Assembly: GCA_003225295.1 (NCBI GenBank)
Contig: QHYZ01000088.1
Span: forward strand, 1 to 57,025
Source of the DNA: Acidobacteriota bacterium
GTDB taxonomy: Bacteria > Acidobacteriota > Terriglobia > Acidiferrales > UBA7541
DNA: 57,025 bases
Reading direction: 5' to 3'
The stretch's first letter is position 1. Every line of letters starts with the position of its first letter. Shown here one piece after another: positions 27,340 to 36,181 of this stretch. A program made the translations under genes and the position numbers. The notes beneath the pieces were generated by a model that ran no database searches, had not been told where the DNA came from, and saw only the letters and a program-made list of their open reading frames with translations.

Positions 27340-30300
27340 TCAGAAGAAGACTTTCACCGCCAATTGAGCGACGCGGGGATCGGCGGCCTGGCCCGCACGG
27401 AACGTGCCGAAGGCAGCGTTGCCATTCAGCTTGTCAAAGGCACTGATCTGGTCGGTGCCGTTGACGACACCACCGCTGGTACTTTCAGGCGCGAAGTTCG
27501 GATGGTTGAGGACGTTGAAGTATTCGGCGCGAAGCTGGAGCTTCCAGCGCTCCGTGAAGTTGAAGTACTTGGAGAGCTGGACATCCCAGTTGGACGTCTT
27601 TGGGAGCCGAAGAAGGTTCTTCCCGACGTTGCCGAACGTACCAAAAATCACCGGGTTGTTGCAGCTTGTAGCCGGTGGCGGACACCCGGTGGTGATTTTG
27701 GTCGGCTGAAACGCAGCCGGATTGAGCCAACTGACGCACTTCGGGCTGACGCCAGCGCAAGAGTTTGAGCTATAGGGATTCGCGCCCGCGATGAAAGTGC
27801 CTCGGTCCTGTCCAATGCCTGTGCCCGAGAGTTCCGTTCCCTGCAGCACGGTGATGGGGCGACCACTGGCAGCGGAGACGATGCCGCCGATCTCATAGTC
27901 CCCCAACAGATAGCGAAGGAACACGCGGGAGCTCTTGATGCCGGGAGAGTGCCAGACATAAGACGCCGTGAAGACGTGGGTGTGGTCAAAGCTCGACGGT
28001 CCGTAGTCGAACTTATGCCGCCCCGGAGCGTTGAACGGGAGTGTCGAATAACCTGTATCGAAGCCGGAGACGCCCTCGCCGAACGGGAGATCATCCAAGC
28101 TCTTGGAGTACGTGTAGTTCGCCAGGACGGTGAAGCCGCGAGACATGCGCTTTTCGACAGAGGTCTGCAGTGAATGGTAGCTGGCGTTGATGTCCGTAAT
28201 GTCGGCCTGAACCGTGGACGAAAAGGTGTTGGGCTTGAACAGTGCGCCGCTGGTGTTGGGGTTGCCGTGGCAGGATGCCACGGTGCCCCCGGTCGCCTCG
28301 CAGACGGTGAGGTTTGCAAGGCCGACGTTGGCCTTGCCATTGCAAGGTACAGCGGACGCGGGGTCGTTACAGGGAACGCCAGCGTTGTAGTACTGAGTTT
28401 CGAGAATGTGAAGAGTGCGGGAGCCGACGTAGCCGACACGGAACAAGATGTTGGAAGGCAACTGGCGCTCGATCGTCAGGTTCCATTCATAAGTTGTGGG
28501 GACATGATAGTTGCCACTGGGGTCATAGCTCACGGCGATCTCGTTGAACGGGGGAATATAGGCAAAGTTTGTGGGCGCCGGGAACGGGCTCGGAAATTTG
28601 GGATAGTTCGCCGCTTGCCCGCCATCGCAGTGCAGGGCGGCCTGCGTCGCAGCTTGGGTGCACAGAGGATCGCTGAAAGAACCGGGGCTGGATGACGCGG
28701 TCGGGGCGCTGTTGCCAGCCGTGGAAAGAATGAACTGGGGGCTGAATGGCCACTCGTCGACAAAGCGGTTGCTGAGCATGCCCATGACGCGGGTGTCGTA
28801 GAAGATGCCGGCGCCGCCGCGGAGACTGGTTTTACCATCGCCGAACACGTCGTAAGCAAAGCCCAGACGAGGAGCAAACCCGGTCCAATTGGTATTTAGT
28901 GCATTCTTTGGCATGCCGGGATCGCTGGGAATCCCGTTTTGCGCGGAGAAAAAGATGCCGGGAGGGGCGTTCGGATAAACTTTGGAAACGGTGCCGGCAG
29001 CCATGGCGGCCAGATTGACTTGAGCCCAGCGATCTCCAGTGTCACTCCAGGGAAATGCCGGCTCGTAGCGCAAGCCAAGGTTGAGGGTCAAGCGGCGGGT
29101 GACCCGATAGTTGTCCTGGACATAGACGCCGATGAAGGTCGCGCGATTGTTTTTAAACTCTCCGGCACCTTGCTGGAGCGCAAAGCCATTGCCGACGCTG
29201 GCACCGTCCGAGAGGATGCCCGCAAGAAAGAGCTGGTAGGTGGCAAAACTTGAGCCGCCAAACAGGTAGTTGTCTTGTGTGCCGAAGCCGAAAATTCCGG
29301 GCTGGTTGAACTGATTGTTCAGGTCGACCAAGCTGCGCTCGACGGAGCCGCCAAAATGCAAATCGTGCTTGCCCTTTTCCCAGCTGATGTCGTTGGCCCA
29401 AGTGTAGTTGTTGCGAGTGAAGAACGCGGCGGGGTTGTCACCGAAGGAGAACCCACCTTGAACGCCGACGCCCTGAATGGCATTGGGAGTCGGTTGGAAC
29501 GGGAGCGCAGCCCCGAAAGCGGTGACGCTTGCGGCGTTGGATCCCGGGCCGCGGTGGGAGACTTCGCGCGAATAGCTAAAACGGAAGTCATTGATGAGGC
29601 GCGGAGAGAAGATATGGGTTTCGTGCGCCAAGAAGTTCTGCGCGGTGATCGCAAAAGTGGCGTCGGTGTAGGAGATGAGCAGCAAAGGATTAAAAACGGC
29701 GGCTTTGGTGAAGCGATCGAATTCGTAGCGACCACTGAGCTTGTCATTCTGACTGAAGGAGTGATCGACGCGGCCGATGGCGGAGTTGAAGTTCTCAATG
29801 TCGGGCTTAGAGAATGGCACGGTCGGCTTCTGACCGGCAGGAATTGTGCCGGCCAAGCTGAACTTTGGAGAAGCGAGCGCAGCGCCGGTGGTTGGGTCGA
29901 TGCCGAGAAGCGTGGCAACGGCTGGATCGATCATGCCAGCAGGGCCAGTTGCGACAGTCGTGGGAGCGCCGCAAGTGAGACAGGCCGCGCTTTTGGGAGT
30001 CAGAAAGTTGGTGATGTCGGTCTGCCCGACGACGTTTTGGCTGCCCAGGACAAGGTTACGAAATGAGGTGCGCTGATATCCGCCGAAGAAGAAAGTCTTG
30101 TCGTGGATGATGGGGCCGCCGAGAGTGCCGCCATACTGATTGCGCTTGACGCGATCGGGAGTGCTAGGCGTGGCAAAGAAATTCTGGGCGTTGAACACCG
30201 GATTGCGAACGAATTCGAAGGCGTCTCCGTGGAGACCGTTTGTGCCCGACTTGGTGATGACGTTAACGACGCCGCCAGCGTTGGAGCCGTACTCCGCGCT

Positions 30301-30984
30301 GTAGTTGCTGGTTTGGACGCTGAATTCCTGGAGCGCGTCGGGGAACGGAAAGGGCTGATTGACGTTGGTGTATTCGTCCACGTAGTTGCCGCCGTCGAGC
30401 TGGTAGCTGATGGAATTCTGGCGGGCTCCATTTGCGGAGAAAGTGACGGCCCCGGGGAAAGTCTTGGTGGCACCCTGATCGGCACCTCCATTAGGAGAGT
30501 TGACCGCTCCGGCGACAAGCAGAGTCAACTGCGCGGCATTGCGGCCGTTCAACGGGAGCTCAGAAATGCGCTGCTGTTCGATGACTTGCTTCAGGACGGA
30601 CGTCGCCGTATCCACCTCGAGAGTATTGCTCGTCACCGTGACCACTTCCGTGGTCATGCCCAGCTTCAAGCTCATGTTTACGGTAAGCGTTTGATCCGCG
30701 AGCAAGGTAATCCCACTTTCCTTGGAGATGCTGAAGCCCTTCGCCTCCACGCTCAGGTTGTAGGTCGCCGGTTGCAGGGAGGGAATCACATAGAGCCCCT
30801 CCGTATCAGTCATGGCGTTGCGAAAAAAACCCCTACCCACTTCTGTCGCGGTGACTTGCGCGCCCGCGACTGGGGCTCCAGCGGGATCAGTGACCCTGCC
30901 GACGATACTCCCCAAGCCTTGCGCGTGCAAAAACAGAGGCGCGAACAGAAGAGCGAAAAGAACAAATGGCACATTCTTTTTCAT
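27340..30984 (-). CDS. Oar-like TonB-dependent outer-membrane receptor 2
   Basis: 1214 residues. Signal peptide (MKKNVPFVLFALLFAPLFLHA-QG), carboxypeptidase-regulatory domain (about 25-105; GRVTDPAGAPVAGAQV), plug (about 115-245, with the LPLNGRN and NVITKSGTNGLHG motifs typical of acidobacterial Oar-like receptors) and a large barrel that ends in VKVFF, a proper C-terminal Phe. AAGG lies before ATG 30984. No gene for a lipoprotein partner (SusD-like) is nearby, as is usual in this phylum. Likely imports an oligomer through the outer membrane with TonB energy. The ligand cannot be told; the MFS and sugar-acid genes on the other side of its promoter suggest a sugar-acid-containing glycan. Confidence 0.93.
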   Translation of the reverse strand: MKKNVPFVLFALLFAPLFLHAQGLGSIVGRVTDPAGAPVAGAQVTATEVGRGFFRNAMTDTEGLYVIPSLQPATYNLSVEAKGFSISKESGITLLADQTLTVNMSLKLGMTTEVVTVTSNTLEVDTATSVLKQVIEQQRISELPLNGRNAAQLTLLVAGAVNSPNGGADQGATKTFPGAVTFSANGARQNSISYQLDGGNYVDEYTNVNQPFPFPDALQEFSVQTSNYSAEYGSNAGGVVNVITKSGTNGLHGDAFEFVRNPVFNAQNFFATPSTPDRVKRNQYGGTLGGPIIHDKTFFFGGYQRTSFRNLVLGSQNVVGQTDITNFLTPKSAACLTCGAPTTVATGPAGMIDPAVATLLGIDPTTGAALASPKFSLAGTIPAGQKPTVPFSKPDIENFNSAIGRVDHSFSQNDKLSGRYEFDRFTKAAVFNPLLLISYTDATFAITAQNFLAHETHIFSPRLINDFRFSYSREVSHRGPGSNAASVTAFGAALPFQPTPNAIQGVGVQGGFSFGDNPAAFFTRNNYTWANDISWEKGKHDLHFGGSVERSLVDLNNQFNQPGIFGFGTQDNYLFGGSSFATYQLFLAGILSDGASVGNGFALQQGAGEFKNNRATFIGVYVQDNYRVTRRLTLNLGLRYEPAFPWSDTGDRWAQVNLAAMAAGTVSKVYPNAPPGIFFSAQNGIPSDPGMPKNALNTNWTGFAPRLGFAYDVFGDGKTSLRGGAGIFYDTRVMGMLSNRFVDEWPFSPQFILSTAGNSAPTASSSPGSFSDPLCTQAATQAALHCDGGQAANYPKFPSPFPAPTNFAYIPPFNEIAVSYDPSGNYHVPTTYEWNLTIERQLPSNILFRVGYVGSRTLHILETQYYNAGVPCNDPASAVPCNGKANVGLANLTVCEATGGTVASCHGNPNTSGALFKPNTFSSTVQADITDINASYHSLQTSVEKRMSRGFTVLANYTYSKSLDDLPFGEGVSGFDTGYSTLPFNAPGRHKFDYGPSSFDHTHVFTASYVWHSPGIKSSRVFLRYLLGDYEIGGIVSAASGRPITVLQGTELSGTGIGQDRGTFIAGANPYSSNSCAGVSPKCVSWLNPAAFQPTKITTGCPPPATSCNNPVIFGTFGNVGKNLLRLPKTSNWDVQLSKYFNFTERWKLQLRAEYFNVLNHPNFAPESTSGGVVNGTDQISAFDKLNGNAAFGTFRAGQAADPRVAQLAVKVFF

Positions 30985-31128
30985 GTCTGCCTTCCTTTTC
31001 GCGGACGGCCCGCGACTTTTGTCTCGACTGGGCCGGCAGGCCGCGGCGTACCGGGTGCCTCAACCACACGGCTACGCCTCTCGCACCATGGATTGAACGC
31101 GACAGAGAACTCGCCTGGCACCATTACA

Positions 31129-31147
31129 TTAATAGATAGTCGCTATC
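31129..31147 (-). promoter_or_regulatory. Candidate promoter/operator of Oar-like receptor 2
   Basis: A 5+3+5 palindrome GATAG-TCG-CTATC (31135-31147) lies next to a possible minus-strand -10 (TATTAA, complement of 31129-31134), with a weak -35 (TTCAAG) 18 nt further upstream. Bound protein here would cover the spacer. The region 30985-31370 between receptor and MFS gene shows no gene. Boxes are weak matches. Confidence 0.35.
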
Positions 31148-31370
31148 AATTACTTGAATAGATCCAGTGAGGGGACATTAGGAGCACAGTCGCAATCGTG
31201 TCAATCCGGAAAATTTAAAGGAGTGGTTTAGCCGGACTAAATTGCCTTTGCCCCGGAGCCTGGCGGGGCGCATCTAAGGAGGCCACCCGCGACCTTACCG
31301 CCGATTTTTTTCCCAACTTCCATTCCGCCCCTTGTTTCGATCCACGGTTCTCCACTATAGTTCGCGCGGC

Positions 31371-32699
31371 ATGCCTGGAGAAAGGGATGAACTTTTGAAG
31401 CAACCAGCGGGTCTCGAGGCTTCTGCGGTGCCGAAAAGACGGTGGGGCATCGCTTTGCTTCTGGGGCTCGGCGTGCTCGTCAATTATTTCGATCGTGTAA
31501 ACCTTTCTGTTTCCCGGGACGCCCTGGAAGCCTCGTTTGGAATCTCCGCGGTGACGTTCGGTTATCTGTCCAGCGCTTACAACTGGACCTACGCGTTGCT
31601 CCAACTGCCCTCCGGGCTGCTGCTGGATCGCTTTGGAGTCCGCCGCGTAGGCGTGATCAGCACCATGATTTGGAGTGTGGCTTCCTTCGCAGCAGCCATC
31701 TCTACGAGCGTCGGAGGATTGTTTGGGGCGCGCTTCCTTCTGGGGATCGGTGAGGCTCCGACTTTCCCGGCCAATGCGAAAGCCACCGGCTATTGGTTCC
31801 CCAAGGACGAACGCAGCCTGGCCACCGCCATGTTTGACTCCGCGGCGAAGTTCTCCTCGGCGATTGGCATACCGTTGCTGGGTCTCTTGTTGTTGTATTT
31901 CGGCTGGCGGTGGAATTTTGCGGCGACAGGCCTGATCAGTCTTCTGTATTTCGCGCTGTTCTACGCGTTTTATCGAAATCCAGGCGAGGATAGATTGCTG
32001 ACCGCTCGCGAGCGCGAGTTCATCGCCAGAGGAGGAGCGCAACCGGAGGATCCGGCGAAGGCCGCCGAAGGAGCGCCGCTCGGCTACTTACTTCGACAAC
32101 GAAGAGTTTGCGGCCTGGCTCTGGGCTTCGCGTCGTATAACTACACTTTCTATCTGCTCTTAACCTGGCTGCCGTCCTATCTTTCCACCATGCATCATGT
32201 TGATTTGCTTCATTCCGCGCTGTATACCAGTGTTCCGTGGGTGTTTGCCACGCTCACCGATCTTGTTGTAGGCGGATGGCTCGTCGATCGATTGATACAG
32301 CGCGGCTGGAACCCTGTTCGCGTTCGTCAGGTTGTTCTCATCGGCGGAACGATTCTGGGCCTCGGAATTCTCGGCGCTGCCCGCTCTCACGGTCCGGCCA
32401 CGGCGCTTTTCTGGATCAGCATTTCTATCGGAGGATTGGCCGCCGCGTCACCGGTGGGATGGTCAATCCCCTCGCTAATCGCTCCCCGAGAAAGCGTCGG
32501 CACGCTGGGGGGAATTCTGAATTTTTGCAATCAGCTGGCCGGAATTGCTGCGCCGATTGCCACCGGCTATGTCGTACAGGCAACCCATTCTTTTTCATGG
32601 GCGTTCGGCGCGGCCACGGTATTTCTCCTCGTCGGTATCGCGGGCTATGTTTTCCTGCTGGGAGATATGGCGCCCATCCCCGATCCCCACCCGGCCTGA
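31371..32699 (+). CDS. MFS transporter, anion:cation symporter type (hexuronate/aldonate-like)
   Basis: 442 residues with 12 predicted membrane helices. The helix-1 segment NYFDRVNLSVS and the loop LDRFGVRRV are characteristic of the ACS family (ExuT/GudP), which takes up organic anions such as hexuronates, galactonate or glucarate with protons. ATG 31371 is preferred because earlier in-frame starts lie within non-similar sequence; no strong ribosome site is visible. Ends one base from the convergent MBL gene. It faces a catabolic cluster for sugar acids, which agrees with that substrate class, though the exact sugar acid is inferred. Confidence 0.88.
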   Translation: MPGERDELLKQPAGLEASAVPKRRWGIALLLGLGVLVNYFDRVNLSVSRDALEASFGISAVTFGYLSSAYNWTYALLQLPSGLLLDRFGVRRVGVISTMIWSVASFAAAISTSVGGLFGARFLLGIGEAPTFPANAKATGYWFPKDERSLATAMFDSAAKFSSAIGIPLLGLLLLYFGWRWNFAATGLISLLYFALFYAFYRNPGEDRLLTAREREFIARGGAQPEDPAKAAEGAPLGYLLRQRRVCGLALGFASYNYTFYLLLTWLPSYLSTMHHVDLLHSALYTSVPWVFATLTDLVVGGWLVDRLIQRGWNPVRVRQVVLIGGTILGLGILGAARSHGPATALFWISISIGGLAAASPVGWSIPSLIAPRESVGTLGGILNFCNQLAGIAAPIATGYVVQATHSFSWAFGAATVFLLVGIAGYVFLLGDMAPIPDPHPA

Positions 32700-32700
32700 A

Positions 32701-33801
32701 CTAGTGCGACGGGGCGTAGTGCTTCGCGCTATTGGTTCTCGAGTTAAACACCTCGAAGCTTCCATCGGTCGAGGCTGTCAGCTTGAGATAGTTGGCGGCA
32801 TCTTGCGGCCCCGAGAGGTTGGCGATGAAGGGCTCCGGGACGTTGTGCGTGGGGCCGCCTTCAGCGGAAAAATGCAATTGCCACAGATCCTCGAGGTGCG
32901 GCGCGGCCTTGATGATGTCCCAGGCAGAAGGTGTTGCGCCCTTTTTTGCGCCGTTGTCCATGATGGCCACGCGAGGATCGATTCCGTACACCAGCGCGGG
33001 GCTGCTGCTCTGAAACAAGCCATGGTGAGAGACGATATAAACATCGATTTTGCCGAGCTTGTTTCTGGGACACATCAGTTCCAGCTCCTTGTCCCAGGTT
33101 AGGTCGCCCAAGTCTAAAAGTTTGACCTTGCCGAAGGTGATCAGCGTTCCTAGAGAACGTGGGTTTTCGGTTTGGTCGGCGGGACGCCGCTCGGACTCTT
33201 GGCAGGCGGAGTTTTCCGCGCCGGCTCCCGGCAAGGATTTCTCAATCAGGGCGCCGTCGGAACTTAGGACACTTACCTGCATACCCCGAATGGGCAGAAC
33301 ATCGCCGGGCTTGGCAGTAATCCGCTTGGACTGTCCCTTGGCCAACACTTGCTGGTAGGCCTGCCAGCCTTGGACGGTCGGCCCGTTCTTGGTTTCGCGG
33401 TTTTCGCCGTGATCGATGAACGCTCCTACCGGAATGCGCGCCACCAGTTGCGGCACACCTCCCACATGGTCGCTGTGAAAATGGGTGACCAGCAGGTAAT
33501 CAATCTTGCTGATCCCCGCCAGCTTAGCCGCAGCGACGATGCGATCGGCATCGCGGCCATCGTTGCCGGGCCAGCCCGTATCAATGAGCAGCGAATTACC
33601 TTCTGGCGTGACGAAAAGTGTGGCCTGGCCGCCTTCCACGTCCACAAAATAGACTTCCAGCGTCTTACGGCTCTCGGGCGCCGGCACAGCAGGCGCCACG
33701 GGCGGCAGAAATAGACCTAGAAATCCCCAGAGTGCACTGCCACAGAGGGATGACCACACGAAACCCTGCCGTCCAACAGTTGACAACAAATTCCTCCGCA
33801 T
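32701..33801 (-). CDS. Exported MBL-fold metallo-hydrolase (ComEC/Rec2-related)
   Basis: 366 residues from ATG 33801, preceded by AGGAG eight nucleotides upstream. A hydrophobic N-terminal region (about 10-42) suggests export or membrane anchoring. The metal-binding signature His107-x-His109-x-Asp111-His112 (THFHSDH) is intact, with the later aspartate (LLDLGD) and histidine (SHHG) also present. The pattern resembles the ComEC/Rec2 beta-lactamase-like family. Reaction unknown. It is the last gene of a tight minus-strand operon (MDR, SDR, MBL; 11 nt after the SDR stop), so it may act on a cyclic ester or lactone of the same pathway, as a guess. Confidence 0.85.
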   Translation of the reverse strand: MRRNLLSTVGRQGFVWSSLCGSALWGFLGLFLPPVAPAVPAPESRKTLEVYFVDVEGGQATLFVTPEGNSLLIDTGWPGNDGRDADRIVAAAKLAGISKIDYLLVTHFHSDHVGGVPQLVARIPVGAFIDHGENRETKNGPTVQGWQAYQQVLAKGQSKRITAKPGDVLPIRGMQVSVLSSDGALIEKSLPGAGAENSACQESERRPADQTENPRSLGTLITFGKVKLLDLGDLTWDKELELMCPRNKLGKIDVYIVSHHGLFQSSSPALVYGIDPRVAIMDNGAKKGATPSAWDIIKAAPHLEDLWQLHFSAEGGPTHNVPEPFIANLSGPQDAANYLKLTASTDGSFEVFNSRTNSAKHYAPSH

Positions 33802-33812
33802 ATCTTGAACTC

Positions 33813-34637
33813 CTAGTGTGATTCTCCGGGACGGTCCCGCATCGCCGGGCGAGACTCTACCAGGGCGCGCGTCGCACCGGTGGAGATTCCGCCGTCCACA
33901 AGCAAGGTCTGCCCGGTAATATATCGGCTGGACTCCGCCGCGAGGAATACCACTGCCGCATCCAAATCTTGAGGCTCCCCCGGGCGCTTGAGCGGAATGC
34001 GATCGCAAAGATAATCAACCCACTCTTTGTTCTCGTACAGAACCTTGTTCTGTTCCGTGCGAAACCATCCCGGTGCCAGACAATTCACGGTGACGCCATG
34101 CTTGCCCCAATCATCGGCCAGGCTCATCGTCAACTGCCGGATGCCGCCCCGGCTGGCCCCATAGGGTGCCAGACCTGCGTAACCAGACACGCTGGTCACC
34201 GACCCAATATTGACAATGCGCCCATACCGGCGCGGGATCATGCGGCGCGCCACCGCTTGCGCGACGAAAAAACTCCCGCGCAGATTGGTGTCAAGGATCA
34301 GGTTCCAGTCTTCCCAGGAAACGTCGAGCGCCGGTTTGCGAACGTTGCAACCCGCATTGTTGACAAGGATGTCCAGATGACCAAATTCCTTTTCGGCGGC
34401 CGCCGCCATTCTTTCAATGCTATCGAGGTTGCGGACATCAAGTTCCAGTGAAATGGTGCGGCGGCCAAGCCCGCGCATCTCCGCCTCAAACGGCAACAAA
34501 CGAGCGCGCTCGCGGCTGGTGAGCACGAGATCCGCCCCGGCCTTGGCGAGGGCGCGCGCAAGATACTGGCCGAGCCCCCGGCTCGTCCCGGTAACGATGG
34601 CCACCCGGGCACTGAGATCGAAGAGCCCGTCGCTCAC
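33813..34637 (-). CDS. SDR-family oxidoreductase with YxxxR active site
   Basis: 274 residues, classical short-chain dehydrogenase. The cofactor motif TGTSRGLG (16-23) and NNAG (93-96) are normal, Asn118 and Ser146 are in place, and the catalytic Tyr159 is present. The lysine of YxxxK is replaced by Arg163 (YGASR, codon CGG), which is unusual. Overall sequence resembles gluconate 5-dehydrogenase / 2-deoxy-gluconate 3-dehydrogenase. GTG start at 34637 overlaps the stop of the MDR gene as GTGA. Likely oxidises or reduces a sugar acid or its keto form. The Arg substitution may lower activity or alter it. Confidence 0.88.
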   Translation of the reverse strand: MSDGLFDLSARVAIVTGTSRGLGQYLARALAKAGADLVLTSRERARLLPFEAEMRGLGRRTISLELDVRNLDSIERMAAAAEKEFGHLDILVNNAGCNVRKPALDVSWEDWNLILDTNLRGSFFVAQAVARRMIPRRYGRIVNIGSVTSVSGYAGLAPYGASRGGIRQLTMSLADDWGKHGVTVNCLAPGWFRTEQNKVLYENKEWVDYLCDRIPLKRPGEPQDLDAAVVFLAAESSRYITGQTLLVDGGISTGATRALVESRPAMRDRPGESH

Positions 34638-35674
34638 GAAAACACCCCGGGCGTAAGGACCACCTTCATCAAGTTGGGTTCACACGCGTGCAACCGTGCG
34701 AACCACTGTGGACCGTCGTCCAGCGGCGCCACGGCGGTGATCAGCGGCTTTACCTGTATAGCTCCCGTGGACAGAAGTTCCATGGCTTGCGGGTATTCTC
34801 CTGCGGAAGCACACGATCCTTGCAGCCGGATCTGCCGCGTGACTACTTTTTGCAGCGGCAGGGTGACTTCAGGTGAAATGTTTCCGACGAGTACGACGGT
34901 TCCGCCCTTGCGAACACTTTCAATTGCCGCACCAACAGTCTCGTTTCTTCCCACCGCTTCAACCGCCAGGTCTACTCCGGCCCCACCTGAAAGCGGCAAC
35001 ACCTGCGCAATCAGACCAGCACCAGCAGACAACACGGCGGTGGCACCGACATCTTGAGCAAGTTTGAGCCGCGAGCTGTCTATATCCGCTACCAGCACGC
35101 GTGAGCAACCCGCGACGCGCAGCGCCTGCACAACGAGCAGTCCGATCATCCCGGCACCGAGTACCAAAGCAGTGCTGCTAGAAGAAACTTGCGCCAAGGA
35201 AACGGCGTGAACCGCGACGGCCACCGCCTCCAGCATGGCCGCTTCGGCAAACGAAAGATTGTCCGGCAAGCGATATACGATGCGGGAAGGAACAGCAACA
35301 TATTCGGCAAAAGCTCCGGCGCGGCGGTAGTCCGAACAGGAGACTCCCAGAACCTGCCGGCTATCGCACAGATTCATCTCTCCGCGGCGGCAGGGACCAC
35401 AAGCGCCGCAATAGATCGTCGAATCGAACGTGACTCGGTCGCCCACTGCGAATCCCTTCACTTCGGCGCCGATCGCAGCGATTCTTCCTGCGGCTTCATG
35501 CCCCATGACAATGGGCGGGATACGGCGCCCCGACGAGCCATCATAGCCGTGGACGTCGCTACCGCAGATGCCGCAGGCAGCCACGCGCACCAGGACTTCA
35601 CCGGGACCCGGCGTCGGTTCAGGAAGATCGGCAATCTCAAGATGCTGGTATTCGGAAAGCAGAAGAACTTTCAT
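34634..35674 (-). CDS. Zinc-dependent MDR alcohol/polyol dehydrogenase
   Basis: 346 residues of the medium-chain dehydrogenase family. Catalytic zinc ligands Cys37 (GICGSD) and His59-Glu60 (GHE) and the structural zinc set Cys89, Cys92, Cys95 and Cys103 are all present; the NAD(P) motif is GAGMIG. It resembles sorbitol, threonine or galactitol-phosphate dehydrogenases (for example L-idonate or sugar-acid dehydrogenases). First gene of the operon MDR-SDR-MBL, with a four-base overlap to the SDR gene. It probably starts oxidation of a sugar acid or polyol carried in by one of the two flanking MFS transporters; which one is unknown. Confidence 0.9.
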   Translation of the reverse strand: MKVLLLSEYQHLEIADLPEPTPGPGEVLVRVAACGICGSDVHGYDGSSGRRIPPIVMGHEAAGRIAAIGAEVKGFAVGDRVTFDSTIYCGACGPCRRGEMNLCDSRQVLGVSCSDYRRAGAFAEYVAVPSRIVYRLPDNLSFAEAAMLEAVAVAVHAVSLAQVSSSSTALVLGAGMIGLLVVQALRVAGCSRVLVADIDSSRLKLAQDVGATAVLSAGAGLIAQVLPLSGGAGVDLAVEAVGRNETVGAAIESVRKGGTVVLVGNISPEVTLPLQKVVTRQIRLQGSCASAGEYPQAMELLSTGAIQVKPLITAVAPLDDGPQWFARLHACEPNLMKVVLTPGVFS

Positions 35675-36181
35675 GCGCGCCTGGCACCCATAGAGACGGA
35701 GTCGCTAGAACGGTCCATACTCTAACGCACATCCTACGCTTCGGGAACAACCAGAAGAGCTTTTCATGGGAATCCCAACCGGAATCATTTCGCTACAATG
35801 CTCCACGCTAATCGTCCTATGATTCGGGACGCGCCAATCCCGCGAAGCGGATGAAAAATTAGAAGACGCTACGGGAAGGAAAATCGTCAAGAATCGCTGT
35901 GGATCTATCCCCATCATCTTGGCCGCCACGGTCTTTTCCCGGTGCTCGGGGATTTCCGCTGCGGTGGCCCAAAGTGTCGATTTTCGCAATTCTTCCTCGA
36001 CGAATCTATGGGCACGACTTCGGCCGCTTCACGCGATTTTCTGGAGTTGCTTTCGGGCCGTAGGATCGGGACGATAAGCCGACGACTTTCTGGGGACTCC
36101 GCCTCCCTCGTTGGCAAGGATTTGCTGGTCAGCGCGGTGAATCTGCAGGCCATCGCTGCGTCCCCAGAAATTGAGGTCCAC
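35675..36181. other. Intergenic region between MDR operon and second MFS gene
   Basis: About 500 nt between divergent genes. Open frames exist on both strands but none resembles a known protein or has a good start. It should carry promoters of both units; I could not pick out boxes or repeats with confidence. Confidence 0.5.

Noticed and set aside
30103-31161. Plus-strand frame of 352 codons across the receptor 2 start
   Set aside because: It is antisense to the plug and regulatory domains of the receptor, which carry clear motifs.
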